A model generated the notes under the pieces. It was not told the DNA's origin. It saw nothing but the letters and a program-made list of their open reading frames with translations, and searched no databases. From NCBI GenBank assembly GCA_964036045.1, contig OZ038384.1, forward strand, positions 28,005,771-28,069,770: a stretch of DNA of 64,000 nucleotides. Reading direction: 5' to 3'. The DNA is from Eutreptiella sp. 'Long Island Sound 2002' (taxonomy: Eukaryota > Euglenozoa > Euglenophyceae > Eutreptiales > Eutreptiaceae). Below, one piece after another: positions 11,266-22,348 of the stretch. Within the stretch, counting starts at the first letter, position 1; each line of letters begins with the position of its first letter. Both the position numbers and the translations under genes were made by a program.

Positions 11266-11323
11266 ACACTAGCTAGTTAGCTAGCTAGCTAGCTAGAGTA
11301 AGTAATTAAGAGTAAGTAAGTTT
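11266..11323. repeat. AGCT-type microsatellite
   Basis: Tandem TAGC units, followed by a short run of GTAA-containing units, form simple-sequence DNA. Confidence 0.8.
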
Positions 11324-11884
11324 TGCAAGCATCTTCCGCGGCCATGTACCATCACCAACCTCTCTCATTGAAGGATGGTCACAAGGACCCCCAGAGGTCA
11401 ATGCCAATGGTTTGATCGAGTGCGGTCTTTGAATGTTTCACCTGGGTGCTCCTGCATTGAGTCTTCTTTCCGCGTTCCGCTCACACCCATCAATCGCCTC
11501 CCTATCTCCCTGGTGGCAACAAGCCCAACGCCTTCTTTGTCCCCATGACAACGGGCCAGCGGAACTGAGCCACTCAGCCTGGGGAGTCGAAGGGAAAGGC
11601 TTAGACGGTGAATGTGGCGGATGCAAACCGTCTGTTAATGGTTGTGGCCATGTTTGTTTTGTGGCCGAAAAAAAAACAAAATGTTTCACTATTTATTGCG
11701 TGTCTAAATAATTTCTAAGGTATCTACCTTCCTACCTAGGCTAAGCCTAGTCAGAATGGATCAAAACTGATACAAACAATCACAAACTGCAATATCATAC
11801 AATGATTCAAGGTTAGAAGACCAAAGATTCCCGAATGGTTTTGGAAAAAATTGATGCAAAAAACCTGTTTTTCCTTGAAAATGC

Positions 11885-13040
11885 CCAAGTTCTGGAGCAC
11901 CTTTCTGTACTATGTCGCTGAGATGTCAGAAAGGGAATATCTGCACTGTGTAGAACATGTTGTCAAGTTTTCGAAACATATTTGATGTTGCCCCAACTCA
12001 TCATAGGCTCAGAGAAATAGAAATTGGGGGGGGACACATGAGTGTCACATGACACACATGCTGAAAAACCATCAAAAAAGCACAAGGAAATCAAACTTTT
12101 TCACTGTCACCCCATTTTCAATAAAATTCAATGCTTGGATATCTGCAAACTAGACACCAGCACCGTTTCAAAACAGCTTTGCTGACTTTTCAACTCACCA
12201 AAGGCTCTGAGAATAGCCTTTTTACTGTAGCATTGTGAACACAAAAATTGAAAACATGCTTTCATGCACCAAGTTGACCACCATAGGAAAAATCCATTCT
12301 TGACCACAGAAATTCAAAGTAAACATTGGTCGTTAACCTCGTACTCCAGTGTTCACAAAACATCTTGGTTCAGGTTGGAACTCACCAGGGTCTCAGAGAA
12401 ATGATTAAACCTCCAAAACCATTTTGCAATTGTTTTCACCAAGTGGTTTGCGTGGTAACTTGCTGCAATTTTACCATAGCCATTGTTATTTTCTGAAAGA
12501 AAAAACGACTCAGGGTTAGAAAGCACGTACTTCAGTGTTGTTTAGAAAAATAATGTTGAACCTCAAACCTTTTGTCTCCGGGAGATATGAGGAAAGCACA
12601 AAACGCACTTTTGAGGGGTTTTTAGGATGTGGTTCATGAGTGACTTTGTTGGAGATAGCAAAATTAGAACAAAAATTGATTTCAAAAAAGTGAAGTGACG
12701 TCTAGTAGCGTACCACTGTCTACTTTCGAAAAATACTTAGTTCAGATTTTTCAGCGCAGTGGCGTGAAGATATGCGTAAAACATCAAATGTCATTTTTGA
12801 GTGTTTTCCAGGGTTGGGCAAAAAGTGATTCATTGGTGATCTTGAAAAAATAACAGAAAATAGCCCTTGGGGAGTTGAAACAAAGTGAAAGGCGTGTTTT
12901 AAAGCTGATGCTCTCTAGTTTACGATAACGTTTTAGTTGACGCGATTCCACGCAGTGGCACAAAGAGATGCGTGAAATGGTGTAGGCCATTTTCGACATC
13001 TTTGGCCTTTTGGTACATCAATGAGTTCAAAGAAATGTAA
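11885..13040. repeat. Diverged ~190-bp tandem repeat
   Basis: A loosely conserved block recurs at about 11997, 12192 and 12383, with weaker echoes near 12575, 12826 and 13015. It consists of an AACTCA(C/T)CA-like stretch followed by GGCTCTGAGAA or GGTCTCAGAGAA. Each block is preceded by a GTACT(C/T)CAGTGTT-like segment. The spacing of 190-195 bp and the AT-rich content suggest an old satellite or minisatellite. Divergence is high, so the exact unit number is uncertain. Confidence 0.45.
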
Positions 13041-13234
13041 AGCTTTTGGACTCCCAAGAGGGTCAACAGTGACTGGGGTGGGGATTTATAGTCACGGACC
13101 GTCCCTATAGTCCCTTCCCTTGACATAGGGTCTCTTGAAGGACCGTAAGCAAGGAGAAGATAAGCCTTGAAAATGCACCACAAGAAGTATGCAACATGTA
13201 GCAAGCAAAAGCAACACAATGAATGGCTCTAGGC

Positions 13235-13690
13235 CTCAAAGAGCCTCAAGAGAGCCTCCGGAAGCTCGCTCGCAGCGCTCCTGCAGCACGTCGTTGTCGT
13301 AGAAGTCGTCGTCGTCGTCGCTGAAGCGCTGGGAACTCGCCTTGTGTTGTAGAAGTTCACCACATATTTGAAACTTCTCGTTAACTTAAAATCCTTCAAA
13401 ATCTTCAGCAAAATCGATGAAATAAACCCACTGAACGCCTTTTCGAACTCCTCTGAAGTCTCTGGCGTCGTCGTATTTGCGCAAAGGTCGCTGCCCGCTA
13501 CGCTCTTCCAGTTTCTGAATTAATTTGAAGGTTCTTTGACCATAGGAGGATGTATACCTTCAAAAGTTCAAAGGTTCTGAATTATTTTGTCAAATTCAAG
13601 CAAGGAACTCACTTTACTTGAACAGCGTACGGTGGCCCAGCTGCTGCACGTCATCCTCGTCGTCGTCGACCTGCTGGAACTCTAGATTAC
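13235..13690 (-). other. Possible small exons of a host gene
   Basis: On the minus strand two islands read like protein within AT-rich DNA. About 13685-13617 gives EFQQVDDDEDDVQQLGHRTLFK. About 13330-13240 gives SQRFSDDDDDFYDNDVLQER followed by CERASGGSLEAL. A further open piece lies around 13515-13400. All are acidic and similar in style. The intervening DNA is AT-rich and stop-filled, as introns would be, but splice sites were not established. This is a weak suggestion of a gene rather than a gene call. Confidence 0.25.
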
Positions 13691-14359
13691 TGGACTATAT
13701 TGTGCTTGTACGTAGTATTACCAACTTACTTAGGGTGTACAATAAACCCTTTTGTCCTTGTCTTGCACTTCAAAATCAAATTGTTTTAAATGAATTTCTC
13801 CATTCCAATTGATTCTCTTTGCAAGTACAAAGTAGGCAACAGCAAGAAGACGAAGTCGTGAAACAACATTGAGCTGGACCAACTGGCTGGTCCAGTAATA
13901 TGGGTTCACATGCCTGAAAACAAGAAACTTGATATAACAATAAAGTCTCATTGAAAAGGCAATAAAACCTATATTTTAGCAAATTTCTGAGTAGTCTATC
14001 TTATCACAGGCCTTGTCAATATTACGTAAATTGCTGTCCACGGCAAAAGACGGCGACAGTCGCGACAGGCCATTCGAAGCTTCGAAATAGCTTCAAAATA
14101 GCTTCTAATACATTAGAACCTTCTAAAATGCTATAAAACATGATTCAATCACATTCTAAGCATATGGGATGTGATTATTCATGAATGGCTACTAATGTAT
14201 CCTAGATCTCTGCTCTCTGTAGTGCACCTAAGAGCATCAGACTCTAGCAGTAAGCTATAGGCTTGGAATATAAGCCAAATATGAGCATATATCCTAGTGT
14301 TCTAGGATGTTGAAGCTCTGAGAGGTCTAGTAGAGATCCTCCAGAAAGCTTTCGAGAGG
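13691..14359. other. AT-rich DNA without recognised features
   Basis: Nothing coding is seen. Short perfect palindromes occur, for example CTGGACCA and TGGTCCAG around a 6-nt loop near 13873-13894, and TTCGAAGCTTCGAA near 14073-14086. Confidence 0.5.
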
Positions 14360-14364
14360 CCCCA

Positions 14365-14880
14365 ATGCCCCAACTTATTACATCCTCCTCGCCGACTACG
14401 CCCCCCCCCCCACACAACCGGGGCCTCGACACGTACACCAGGGGGGACGAGCCGGACGACCCCCACCTCTGGGGCAGGTGGGAACGCAAGTCCCTGGACA
14501 CACTGCTTTTTATCTGCAGCGGCAACCAGGGCCTTGGTAGGGCGATGTATTGCCTTGCCAAGTGGACCCCACGGACCTGGGGGATCCCCACGGACCGATG
14601 GCTGTGGAAGGTCACGCTGCGCCCCCAGCAGAGGGAGACCCCCCCGAACCGCAGGGGACCCAGCCCCCCACGCCCCACCTCCCTACAGCTCTGCCCATAC
14701 ATGCTGGCAGCCCGCCTCATGGCGCTGCTGTGGCCAGGCCCCCACACCCCCACCCAAAACTACCTCCACCTCACGGAGGAGGACATGCCCGGCATCCAGC
14801 GATGCTTCTTCCGCACCCTGGACTACCTCCAGCAAACGCACCCACGCATCCTGGAGCGGATATGGACACCCCCCAGGTAA
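14365..14880 (+). CDS. LINE terminal-domain protein, first copy
   Basis: 171 codons, with an ATG at 14365 in the AT-rich flank, so the real start is unclear. The C-terminal part has the order LWGRWERK, then MYCLAKWTPRTWGIPTDRW, then MLAARLMALLWP, and ends ILERIWTPPR. The same order of Trp, Arg-Pro and leucine-helix elements is seen at the end of the 15010-16183 frame (ELRKWARPEPSVEGLVHRP, MLADALHPLGV, AGIRLWDIT). It is also seen at the C-terminus of LINE-1 ORF4 (YGWLSWANKGTTRGLTNRPF). The function is unknown. Its place next to the element's 3' end suggests an RNA- or DNA-binding accessory protein, which is inference. Confidence 0.5.
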   Translation: MPQLITSSSPTTPPPPHNRGLDTYTRGDEPDDPHLWGRWERKSLDTLLFICSGNQGLGRAMYCLAKWTPRTWGIPTDRWLWKVTLRPQQRETPPNRRGPSPPRPTSLQLCPYMLAARLMALLWPGPHTPTQNYLHLTEEDMPGIQRCFFRTLDYLQQTHPRILERIWTPPR

Positions 14881-15009
14881 CCCACGTGCCCGCACAGCCA
14901 AGATAACGCCACCACACCAGTACCAGCACGCACAGGTCACCAGGCAAAGCGCGCGCACACGCCAGGTGCCTGGACCCGCACCCTCATTCTCGCTACTCGC
15001 AGGACGTAG

Positions 15010-16183
15010 CATCCTACGCCCGCCCCCGAAGCCCAGGGCCGTCCGCCGTCCCCCACAGCCCTCTCCTCCGCCTTCGACTCCACAACCTCCACCACCACAA
15101 CCACCTCATCCACATCCACCACCACGTCGTCATCCAGCACTCCACCCAAGCCGCGGGGGAAACCTCACAAACGGGCCCTTAAACCCGTCCCCAGCGCGAG
15201 CAACCCCACCGCCGCCAAGGCCCACGCCCCAGGCCCGCGCCCGCAGTCCGGCCGAACCCCAAGGCCGCCACCAAACAGCCGGCCAAGCCCGTCGGCGCGC
15301 CACAGCCGCAACCCACAGCCAAAACCCAAGCCAAAGCCCAAGCCCGGCGCCACGACGGCAGCGCGAGCCCGACCCCCCGAGGACGTCCTCTATGACATTC
15401 GGCCCCCACCGTCCCAGGCCTGGAGGCAGCAACGCCCACCACGGCGCCCCCCCACCGTCACCGACGCCGCCGCCACCACTTTCATGACGGAGCGCGCCGC
15501 GGCCGAAGCACGACGCACCTCGTCCCGCCACCTCTCAAAGCCCGCACCCGAGGCCCACGGACCGCCCCCAACCGGACGAGATGGACGCCAGGGTCCTCCA
15601 GCAGCGTCCCCGCCCCCCTACCAACCCTGGATGTCAGCCCACATACAGCACATGCCCGGCTACCGCCGCCACCGCGAGTCCCGACCCAGGACCCAAGATG
15701 GGGACCGTGCGCGCATACCCCCGAGTCCACATCCGCCCCTCCACTCCCTGCGCACCCCCAGGGCACAGCACTACGGGGATTCCCCCAGGCCCGCAACCGC
15801 CACCAGTCCCCACGACCCCATCACACCGACCCACGCCCACTCCTCCGCCCAAGACCGCGGCCCCGCCCAGGGACAGTGGTGGCGGCGCTGGACCAACACG
15901 CAGCTCTGGGAGCTGCGAAAGTGGGCCCGGCCAGAGCCCTCCGTCGAGGGCCTGGTCCACCGGCCCCGCAAGGGGTCGGTGGAGAACTGCCGCCTCCAGC
16001 CGGCGGGGGGGGTGCATGCCGCAGGCCGCATGGGAAGCCATGCTGGCCGATGCGCTCCACCCCCTGGGAGTCCACCCCCGTAACCTCCCCGCGCCCCAGG
16101 ACCACCTGTATTTCCTCAGGCGGCTGCAGGAGACCCTCCAGGAGACGCAGCGAGCTGGCATCCGCCTGTGGGACATCACCTAA
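15010..16183 (+). CDS. Thr/Pro-rich ORF with LINE terminal domain, frameshifted
   Basis: Frame 1 is open after TAG 15007-15009. It starts with a Thr/Ser-rich run (about 15078-15140), then a basic Pro/Lys-rich linker with PKPKPKPKPG near 15320. A block EDVLYDIRPPPSQAW follows, and then the terminal domain starting WWRRWTNTQLWELRKWARP near 15880. At the G-run around 15999-16008 the natural reading moves to the next frame, which ends AGIRLWDIT at 16183. Without the shift the frame stops at 16083. A Thr-rich stretch before the same C-terminal domain also occurs in LINE-1 ORF4, which supports homology of the two terminal ORFs. No ATG is obvious near the start of the open frame, and the upstream part may be truncated. 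Confidence 0.55.
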
Positions 16184-16951
16184 AGCTCAACCCAGCACAC
16201 ACACAACCCCTCACCACCCCACAAGCGTCGGAGCACCGACGCCGGCGGCAGCCACAGCACCCCAGGAGTCCTGCGCGCCACACAGCACGACGCGCCTGAC
16301 CCCCCAGCCAGCGGCGCTGCCACCTAACCCCGTTACCCAGCCAGCCACCGCCGCGGGGCGCCACGCCAGGCCCCGCCCGGAAGACACCAAACAAACCGGA
16401 AGCCGAAGGACGCCAACGCACACGCCAACGAGCACCGCCACGCCCAAAGACAATGAGCCCAAGCCCGCCACCGTCACAACCTCCTAACCCAGCCAAAGCC
16501 GCAACACGAGTCAAACCCGAGCCACACCCCAAAACCGCTAACCCTTGACTCCTAACCAGGCCCGCCGAGGGAGCAACGTTGCCACAGCCCACACCCACAG
16601 CCCACACGGCCACCTAACCAGCCAGCACCAAAAGCAAACAGGCACCTAACCAAACCCACCCTGACCGGTACCCGTGTACATCAGGATGCGCGAGCCGCAC
16701 CCCTGGGGCACGGCGGCCACCAAAGCACCGACGACACACGCCAGAGAACACGACACTATTGCAGCACTGCACCAGTTGCCCATGCCTGTGCCTGCAGTGT
16801 ACGCGCGCCCCCTTCTTTTTTAATTTTTCAAATTTTTGTATCAATTTTTTAAAAAAAACAAAAAACGAGAAGGCACAAAGAAAAATTAGGGGGGGTGGAA
16901 GAGGGACACAACCACCAACGGCAAACGCGCACCGCACACGGCGCGCACACC
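16184..16951 (+). other. LINE-2 3' UTR, first part
   Basis: C/A-rich DNA without a plausible frame on the element's sense strand. It contains an AT-rich interruption at about 16810-16870 (T-runs then A-runs) that could be a remnant of a poly(A)-bearing insertion or a processing signal. Confidence 0.45.
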
Positions 16952-17400
16952 GGTGAACAGGCGCCACGTGGGCCAGGACACCGCACACACACAAGCACCA
17001 AGGACAACAAAGGGACGGGACACCACGGCCTGGCACACTGGTGAACAGGAGCCAAATGGCCCAGGACACCGCACACACAAAGCAGCACACCGAGCGGGCA
17101 CACCGGTGAACAGGAGCCAAGTGGCCCAGGACACCCCACACACAACACAACACACCGAGCGGGCGCACCGATGAACAGGAGCCAAATGGCCCAGGACACC
17201 GCACACGCAACGCGACAAACCACCCGGGCACACCGGTGAACAGGAGCCAAGTGGCCCAGGACACCGCACAAGCAAAGCAACGCACCGAGCGGGCGCACCG
17301 GTGAACAGGAGCCAAGTGGCCCAGGACACCGCAGACGCAACGCAACGTACCCAGCGGGCACACCGGTGAACAGGAGCCAAGTGATCAAGGACACCGCACA
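16952..17400 (+). repeat. 65-bp minisatellite in LINE-2 3' UTR
   Basis: The sequence GGTGAACAGG or a one-base variant starts at 17040, 17105, 17170, 17235, 17300 and 17365, an exact 65-bp period. An earlier diverged copy starts at 16952. Each unit carries the core AGCCAAGTGGCCCAGGACAC. All three minus-strand frames are open across the array, which explains the long overlapping ORFs there; they are not genes. Confidence 0.9.
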
Positions 17401-17976
17401 CACGTAGGGCGGCCGAGGGACAGGAAAGAACCAACACCCCATGGGTCGGACACGCTGGGGCGACCCAGCAGACCCACCGGGCCAGTGGCAGGAGCGGTAC
17501 TCCAAGGCCACTGGTCCGAGCCCGGCCAGGCTGCATCGGGGACCATGGCAAACGTCACCCGGAGCCATGGAAGCAACCGGTGACAGGCAAGCCGGTACAC
17601 AGTCCAGGAGGGGGTCCCCTGCCAAGCAGAGCGGCCCCACAACTCAAGCCACAAGGGTGAGGCGGTCGTACCGTAGACAAGCGGGAGCAGTACCCCTTGT
17701 GGTGAGAGATACTCCACACGGCTGGGCAGCCTCCAGAGCTGCCGCCCAAAGGAGGGGGCATGTGGCCCTACCCATGGACACATGTGGGGACACCCTCCCA
17801 CCTGGGACACCTGGACCGGGTGACCGCGACACTGCCTTCCCAAGCACCTGCGGGAGCGGCTTAAGAGGCACCTGACCTAGGGCAGTGGGAGGGACAGGAT
17901 GTCCCCTTGGTAACACCTTCTTCCTGCACTGTCAAAGGAGGCATCTGGAGCTCCCGAAGATACCTACCTACCTACC
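17401..17976 (+). other. LINE-2 3' end and (TACC)n tail
   Basis: The terminal ~550 bp of LINE-2. The segment with CCGCCCAAAGGAGGGG and the following ACACCCTCCC-like stretch resembles the short LINE-2 copies. It ends in four TACC repeats at 17961-17976. Confidence 0.5.
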
Positions 17977-18465
17977 TCTGCACCCTAGGGGGCTGGGGGA
18001 CCTCTTTTTGAGAGGTCGTGGGTTCCATTCCCAGTCAGCCCAGCTAAGTAGGAAGATCCCATGTGACATGGCAGTGACCTCAGTGCCACAAGCCATGCCA
18101 CCTCAGCACCTATGGGACCCAAAGCAAAGAGTGCACATCTCTTGGTGGCACTATAAAAAAGAGAGTGCCCATGTGGGCAGTTTTCACATGATTGTAGAAT
18201 ATCTTCTGAATATCTTTTCTTAAATCTGTAGTTGTTGTGAGCTCCTTTGTTAATACACTATCTCCCTTGACTGCAGCCCTTCATATCGTGGATTCAATCC
18301 TGTGTTTCCGCTTTTGCATCGTGGGTACTTGGAGTTTTGGTTCATTTCAACAAAGCATATATATTTGGAAAATGTGAGCTACACCAAGAAGCAGCAAGAC
18401 CAAGCAGAGGTACAACAAATCAATATCATCAAAACAATCAACAGTGGAAGCCCGTTTTAACTTTC
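17977..18465 (+). promoter_or_regulatory. Candidate 5' LTR of chromovirus 2
   Basis: A non-coding block of about 490 bp upstream of a primer-binding-like sequence. It has a TATA-like ATAAAAAA core at about 18151-18160 with a plausible leader after it. No matching 3' copy was found, so the assignment rests on position, the TATA-like box and the primer site. Confidence 0.4.
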
Positions 18466-18476
18466 TGGTAGCAGAG
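18466..18476 (+). other. Candidate primer-binding site of chromovirus 2
   Basis: TGGTAGCAGAG resembles the TGGTATCAGAG motif that many plant and fungal LTR elements use to anneal initiator-Met tRNA. It lies about 90 bp before the first Gag ATG. Confidence 0.5.
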
Positions 18477-18564
18477 ATTTTCAGTCTTTGCGTACCTGCA
18501 ACCCCATGCAGTACAACTGGTACGTCCAGACTGACAACACTTCTGAAGGGCGGAAGGAAACCTT

Positions 18565-19436
18565 ATGGAGACCAAGGACACTACCGAGAGGACAGCGCCC
18601 TCAGTGGCACCAGCAAGGCCGGCGCCGAAGCCCAGACCTGTTGAACCTGAACCTGAGGAGCCCGTTCCTTCAGTGCCCTTAAGTGGGCTCGGGGACGATT
18701 CCCTGGAGGGCTTGGGAGCGGCCTTCAGTGGAATTTCCGTTGGACGACCTGAAGGCAAAGAGAAGGAGAAGGAGAAGGAAGCAGTGGATATGGGAGTCGA
18801 AGAGGAAGATTGTGGAGATGGACACGAACCATTCAAGCGCTTCTGATCACCCTGCAGTACCCTGTCCAACAGCCACTACACTCCCAGCCACACATCCAGC
18901 GACTTCCTCACCCACAACCACTCCACCTATGGCTGAGGGTCTACGCTTTACTGGTATGCCTTACCCCACCTATGGTGTGACTTCAGCCGCGACTGCGCCA
19001 CCTATGCCGACTGCAGCCAGCGAACCAGTGGCATCCAGCTCCACCTACACCGGTGATTGTTAGTCTATGCCGCATCGCTACGATGATGACTATCACAGAC
19101 CCGCTACGGGTGTCTACATGACCGATATACCTGGCTGTGCAGCGCCCGATACTGGCTATACCGTGCCAGCACCTGGCTTCACCTCTCTGAGTGGCCTACG
19201 TGGCCCCGAGTCGTGTGGGGGAAGGAGCAGAGGATCAGGAAGATATCAAACAACTCCCTGACGTGGTCGGGGCTACGAGAAGCTCTTTGAGGAGCCACTG
19301 CAGAGCTGGTGGGTGATCTCACTCAAGTAATTAGGGCCAAGTTGGAGCCCTTGATTCCTCCCCAAGGGTCACTTACAACCATGGGACCTTCACCAGATCG
19401 TCTACAAGCCAACCATCTGGTGGCGGGACTGACTCA
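18565..19436 (+). pseudogene. Gag N-terminal region of chromovirus 2, broken
   Basis: An ATG at 18565 opens a 93-codon acidic, Pro-rich frame with a Lys/Glu run, EGKEKEKEKEAVD. A neighbouring frame then reads PTYGVTSAATAPPMPTAASE and ATGVYMTDIPGCAAPDTG. The piece HLSEWPTWPRVVWGKEQRI follows near 19180, and the region ends NHLVAGLTH at 19436, where an inserted LINE-2 copy begins. The next Gag residues (SLGGVRSQPM) resume only at 23899. At least two frameshifts and several stops break it. The role is inferred from position. Confidence 0.5.
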
Positions 19437-19905
19437 CAGGTGGGTAGGTAGGTAGGTGCACTCGGTCGTGGAGAGCCGCCCCTTGGTTCCCGCTGGCGTT
19501 GCCGCTGTGACGAACAGAAAGAGGCTCCGCGTTTGTAGAGGGGAGGCGACTTACGTCCCGCTAGATCTGACTGGTGGCCCCCAACAAAGCGGCCCCAGGA
19601 AATACCGGGAGGGCTGATCGCCACCAGCGTGACGAACGTTTCACGCCGGGAGGGTGTGCCCCCTTGCTTGCGCACGTCCCCTCCTTTGGGCGGAACCCTA
19701 GGGGTTCACCAGACTTCCTGGCGTATCCTGTTCCCAAGGCACGCATGCATGTTCTTGGTACTGGGGTTCCGAGGTTCAGTGTCGCACGCTCCGCCTCGAG
19801 TCCCAAAGCAGCGCAGGCCTTAGGATGCAGCCTTAACCCCGGTCTCCGGATCTCGTTTGGCCGGGTCACCTGCATGGCATGGGCTGCCTCAGTGCCCGGG
19901 TTATG
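19176..19905. repeat. Left copy of ~730-bp duplication around LINE-1 fragment
   Basis: Nearly the same sequence is found at 22349-23085 in direct orientation. It contains Gag coding DNA (19176-19436) and the first ~470 bp of a minus-strand LINE-2 copy (19437-19905). The two copies differ by scattered substitutions and a few small indels, for example an extra ~24 bp near 22500-22525 in the right copy. Confidence 0.85.
19437..19905 (-). mobile_element. LINE-2 short copy, minus strand (duplicate)
   Basis: Read on the minus strand it ends in (ACCT)n, seen here as AGGT repeats at 19437-19455. It matches the copies at 22639-23085 and 34258-34734. It stops at 19905, where the LINE-1 fragment begins, and is best explained as the left half of a duplicated target. 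Confidence 0.75.
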
Positions 19906-22348
19906 GACACTGGGAGGGGCGGTGCTCCGCGTCACGGATGCGGAGGCCAACAACTGGCTGCCCCCGGTCCTGCGCAGCGCCCTCACCCGCTGGCGCTACC
20001 GCTGGCGGAACCCGCCGCCGCCGCAGCCCCAGCCCCCGCACAAGCGGCAGCGCAGGTGACGTCCGCGCCCGGCGGCGATGGTTCTGAGTGGTGGGCACGA
20101 TGGGATGGGGAATGACCAGCGACGTGGTACAGCCCCTCGGCAGGACCGGGCCCCCCTACGCAGAGCCCCCCCCTCACCCCCCCGCCGATGGCGCAACGGA
20201 GGGCCGCGCGCCGCCCCCAGTAGGGGAGAGGACGGGGGCCGCGAGCGCGCGGACGCGCCTGGCGCTGCGACCCCACTGCCGCGCAGACCGCTAATCGCTA
20301 ATCGCTCACCCGGACCGCCACCCCCAGCACCAGCCGACCCTCCCCCGCCCTCGCCGGTACCACGCCGCAGTGCGACGGCAGTGAGGCAAGCGGGGGGCCT
20401 GGGGTTGAGGGCCCGCACGACGGCCTAGCGCCCGGAGGGTGGGGGGGAGCAGGAGAGAAGTGCACCCCCCCCCCCCCGTCAACGGCTGGCCCCCCGGAAC
20501 CGGGACCGCCAGGCCGCCCCCCCGCAGCCACCAGGGAGCGGCACCAGCTGACCGGTGAGGGACTGCGGGGAGCCCCCCCCCTCCCCTCCCCCTCTCCCCC
20601 CCCGACACCAGAGGGGCGGCACGCGGATGGGAGCCAATACAGTGTGGAGGGCGGGGCAACGTGGAAGCGACCCGCCTTGGTGCCAGACCGGGAAGGGCGG
20701 AGAGACGGGCGGCAGCAGAGCGACCTTCCCGCCCCCCGCCCCGCGGGGCCCCCCGGCCGAGCCCTCGAGGGAGGGCGGCGCACTGACCCCCCCCCCCCCG
20801 CCAGACTGACCCGCCAACGGCCGGCCAGGCCGCGCCCGGCGCCCGGGGTTGCCGAACAGCCCCGGCCGGGCATGCAGCAGGGAGGGATGCGCCAGCCATG
20901 AAGCGGGGTCTGGGCCGGGGGCCACAGGCCACCCCCCCGGAGGGGGGTGGTGAGGAAACACGGCGCGACCCCGCCCCCCCCTTCTCCACCCACTGCCCCC
21001 CCTCCGACCCGCAGGATGCCGGAGACGGGCCACGGAAGCGCCGGACCTCTACCCCCCCCGCGGCCGGGGGGAAGTCTCCCCTCCCCCCGAAAGGGCCGCG
21101 GGGCCCGGGGGGGAACGCCGCTGAGCCAGTACGCCACACGCCCCCACGCCCCCACCTACCTGCTCCCACAGGGGCCGCGACAGGCAAACGGACCCGCGCC
21201 AGTGCATGAGGGCGCCACACGGACCACACCCGGGATCAACACGAGAACATGAATCTGAGCAGTATGGAGTTCACGCCCTCCATGAACAGAGCGATGCCAA
21301 TGACACCCGCTTTGTTGCCCGCCCAGGGAAGGCAGAGGGACGGACCGAGGTAGAGCGTCCCCCCTGCCCCTCGGGACCCCCCGGCCACGCCTCTGGGGAG
21401 GATGGCACACAGGCCGCCCCCCCCCCCCCCCGCCCCCCCCGGCGCCGGAACGCCCCGGACGCGCGAGCCCGCCCATAAGGATGCGCACAACCCGGAGCCA
21501 GGCAAGGGGGGAACAGGACCGGGCCATCCCCCCCAAGCAAGCCAAATAGCGCACTGGACCGAGGCAGGACACGCGGAGGGGCATGGATGGTGTGGAACGG
21601 CCCTACCGGAGTCCAACACCCGAACCACGCGCCGTGCGCGCGCCACACCGACCCGGGGAGGGAGGAGGGGCGCATACGCCGCGAGAGCGCGAGTGCAGAC
21701 ACACGCGAAGGACACGCGGGGAGTACCAGAGGGGCAACCGGACCGAGCCCGCGGAACGCACAGACCGCATGGAATGGCGTACCAGCGAGGGAGGGTAAGG
21801 GACACCCGGACAGGACGGCCCGCCACAGGCAGCGCGGGGAATGCGGGGAGGGAAGGGGGGGAACGGGGAAGACACAAAACCCGGCATCGGCCCCAACCCC
21901 CCCCGAACCGGCCGCGAGCGCCGTGCACACACGAACAGGGCACTGCACCCGCCAAGGCAGTAGTGGCGCACCGCGCCACGCACCAGCCCCGCGGCTAGGC
22001 AGCCCCTGCGCCAGCCCAAGGGGGTCCCATGGTCGACAAGCCAGTAGCACGGGCCCGGCGGCGCCGGCACCCCGGGCGACCACGCATTAGGGAGGCGACG
22101 CGGTGGGTAAGCGGCTGCAGCTACGGTTGCTAAGTGATGCACTGACCGGGGAGTGGCGAGAAGGGGAAGCCGGGGAGGAAGAGGGCTCTGAGCCCCGTTA
22201 ACCCGGGGGACTCCGCCACCAGGCAGGAGGTGTGTCATGAAGGGCCCCCCACTAGGACCCGGTGGGGAGGATATCACCTGGCCCGACCAGGTGGCCCCCC
22301 GGGGCCAAAAGGCGTCTAGTACCCGAAACCTCAAACCTCAAACCTCAA
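19906..22348 (+). mobile_element. 5'-truncated LINE-1 copy
   Basis: This is the plus-strand counterpart of 42333-39253. It begins inside the last ORF: the residues GGAVLRVTDAEANNWLP match GGAVLRITDADANNWLP of LINE-1 ORF4, and both end in a basic Pro-rich tail (stop at 20057-20059 here). A GC-rich 3' UTR follows. It shares blocks with the full copy, for example the sequence around CAACAAAGCGGGTGTCA (reverse complement at about 21300-21320) and the segment with GATATCACCTGGCCCGACC at about 22270. It ends in AAACCTC repeats at 22324-22348. 5' truncation plus a conserved tail is the signature of target-primed reverse transcription. Confidence 0.85.

Larger units (their letters stand above)
14360..17976 (+). 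mobile_element. LINE-2, 5'-truncated non-LTR element
   Basis: A GC-rich block begins abruptly near 14390 and ends in a tetranucleotide tail, (TACC)n at 17961-17976. It contains two copies of a terminal protein domain (14365-14880 and the end of 15010-16183), a 3' UTR with a 65-bp minisatellite and then the tail. Short elements elsewhere (19437-19905 and 22639-23874 on -, 34258-34734 on +) end in the same kind of tail. They share sub-sequences such as CCGCCCAAAGGAGGGG with its 3' end, which identifies a family that is 5'-truncated on insertion. No RT is present in this copy. The left boundary is set by composition only. Confidence 0.6.

Noticed and set aside
16952-17400. CRISPR-like array
   Set aside because: The units are contiguous tandem repeats without unique spacers, in a eukaryotic transposon.
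16614-17640. Three long overlapping minus-strand ORFs (about 220-260 codons)
   Set aside because: They lie over the 65-bp minisatellite, where every minus-strand frame lacks stops. The repeat length is not a multiple of three and the translations repeat in shifted frames.
17999-18036. tRNA-like stem-loop (GACCTC, 7-nt loop, GAGGTC, then a T-arm-like GGGTTCCATTCCC)
   Set aside because: No acceptor stem or D-arm could be paired; at most a tRNA-derived fragment.
20078-22300. Many Pro/Gly/Arg-rich ORFs
   Set aside because: They fall in the LINE-1 3' UTR copy, a GC-rich non-coding sequence whose frames are not shared with the full copy.
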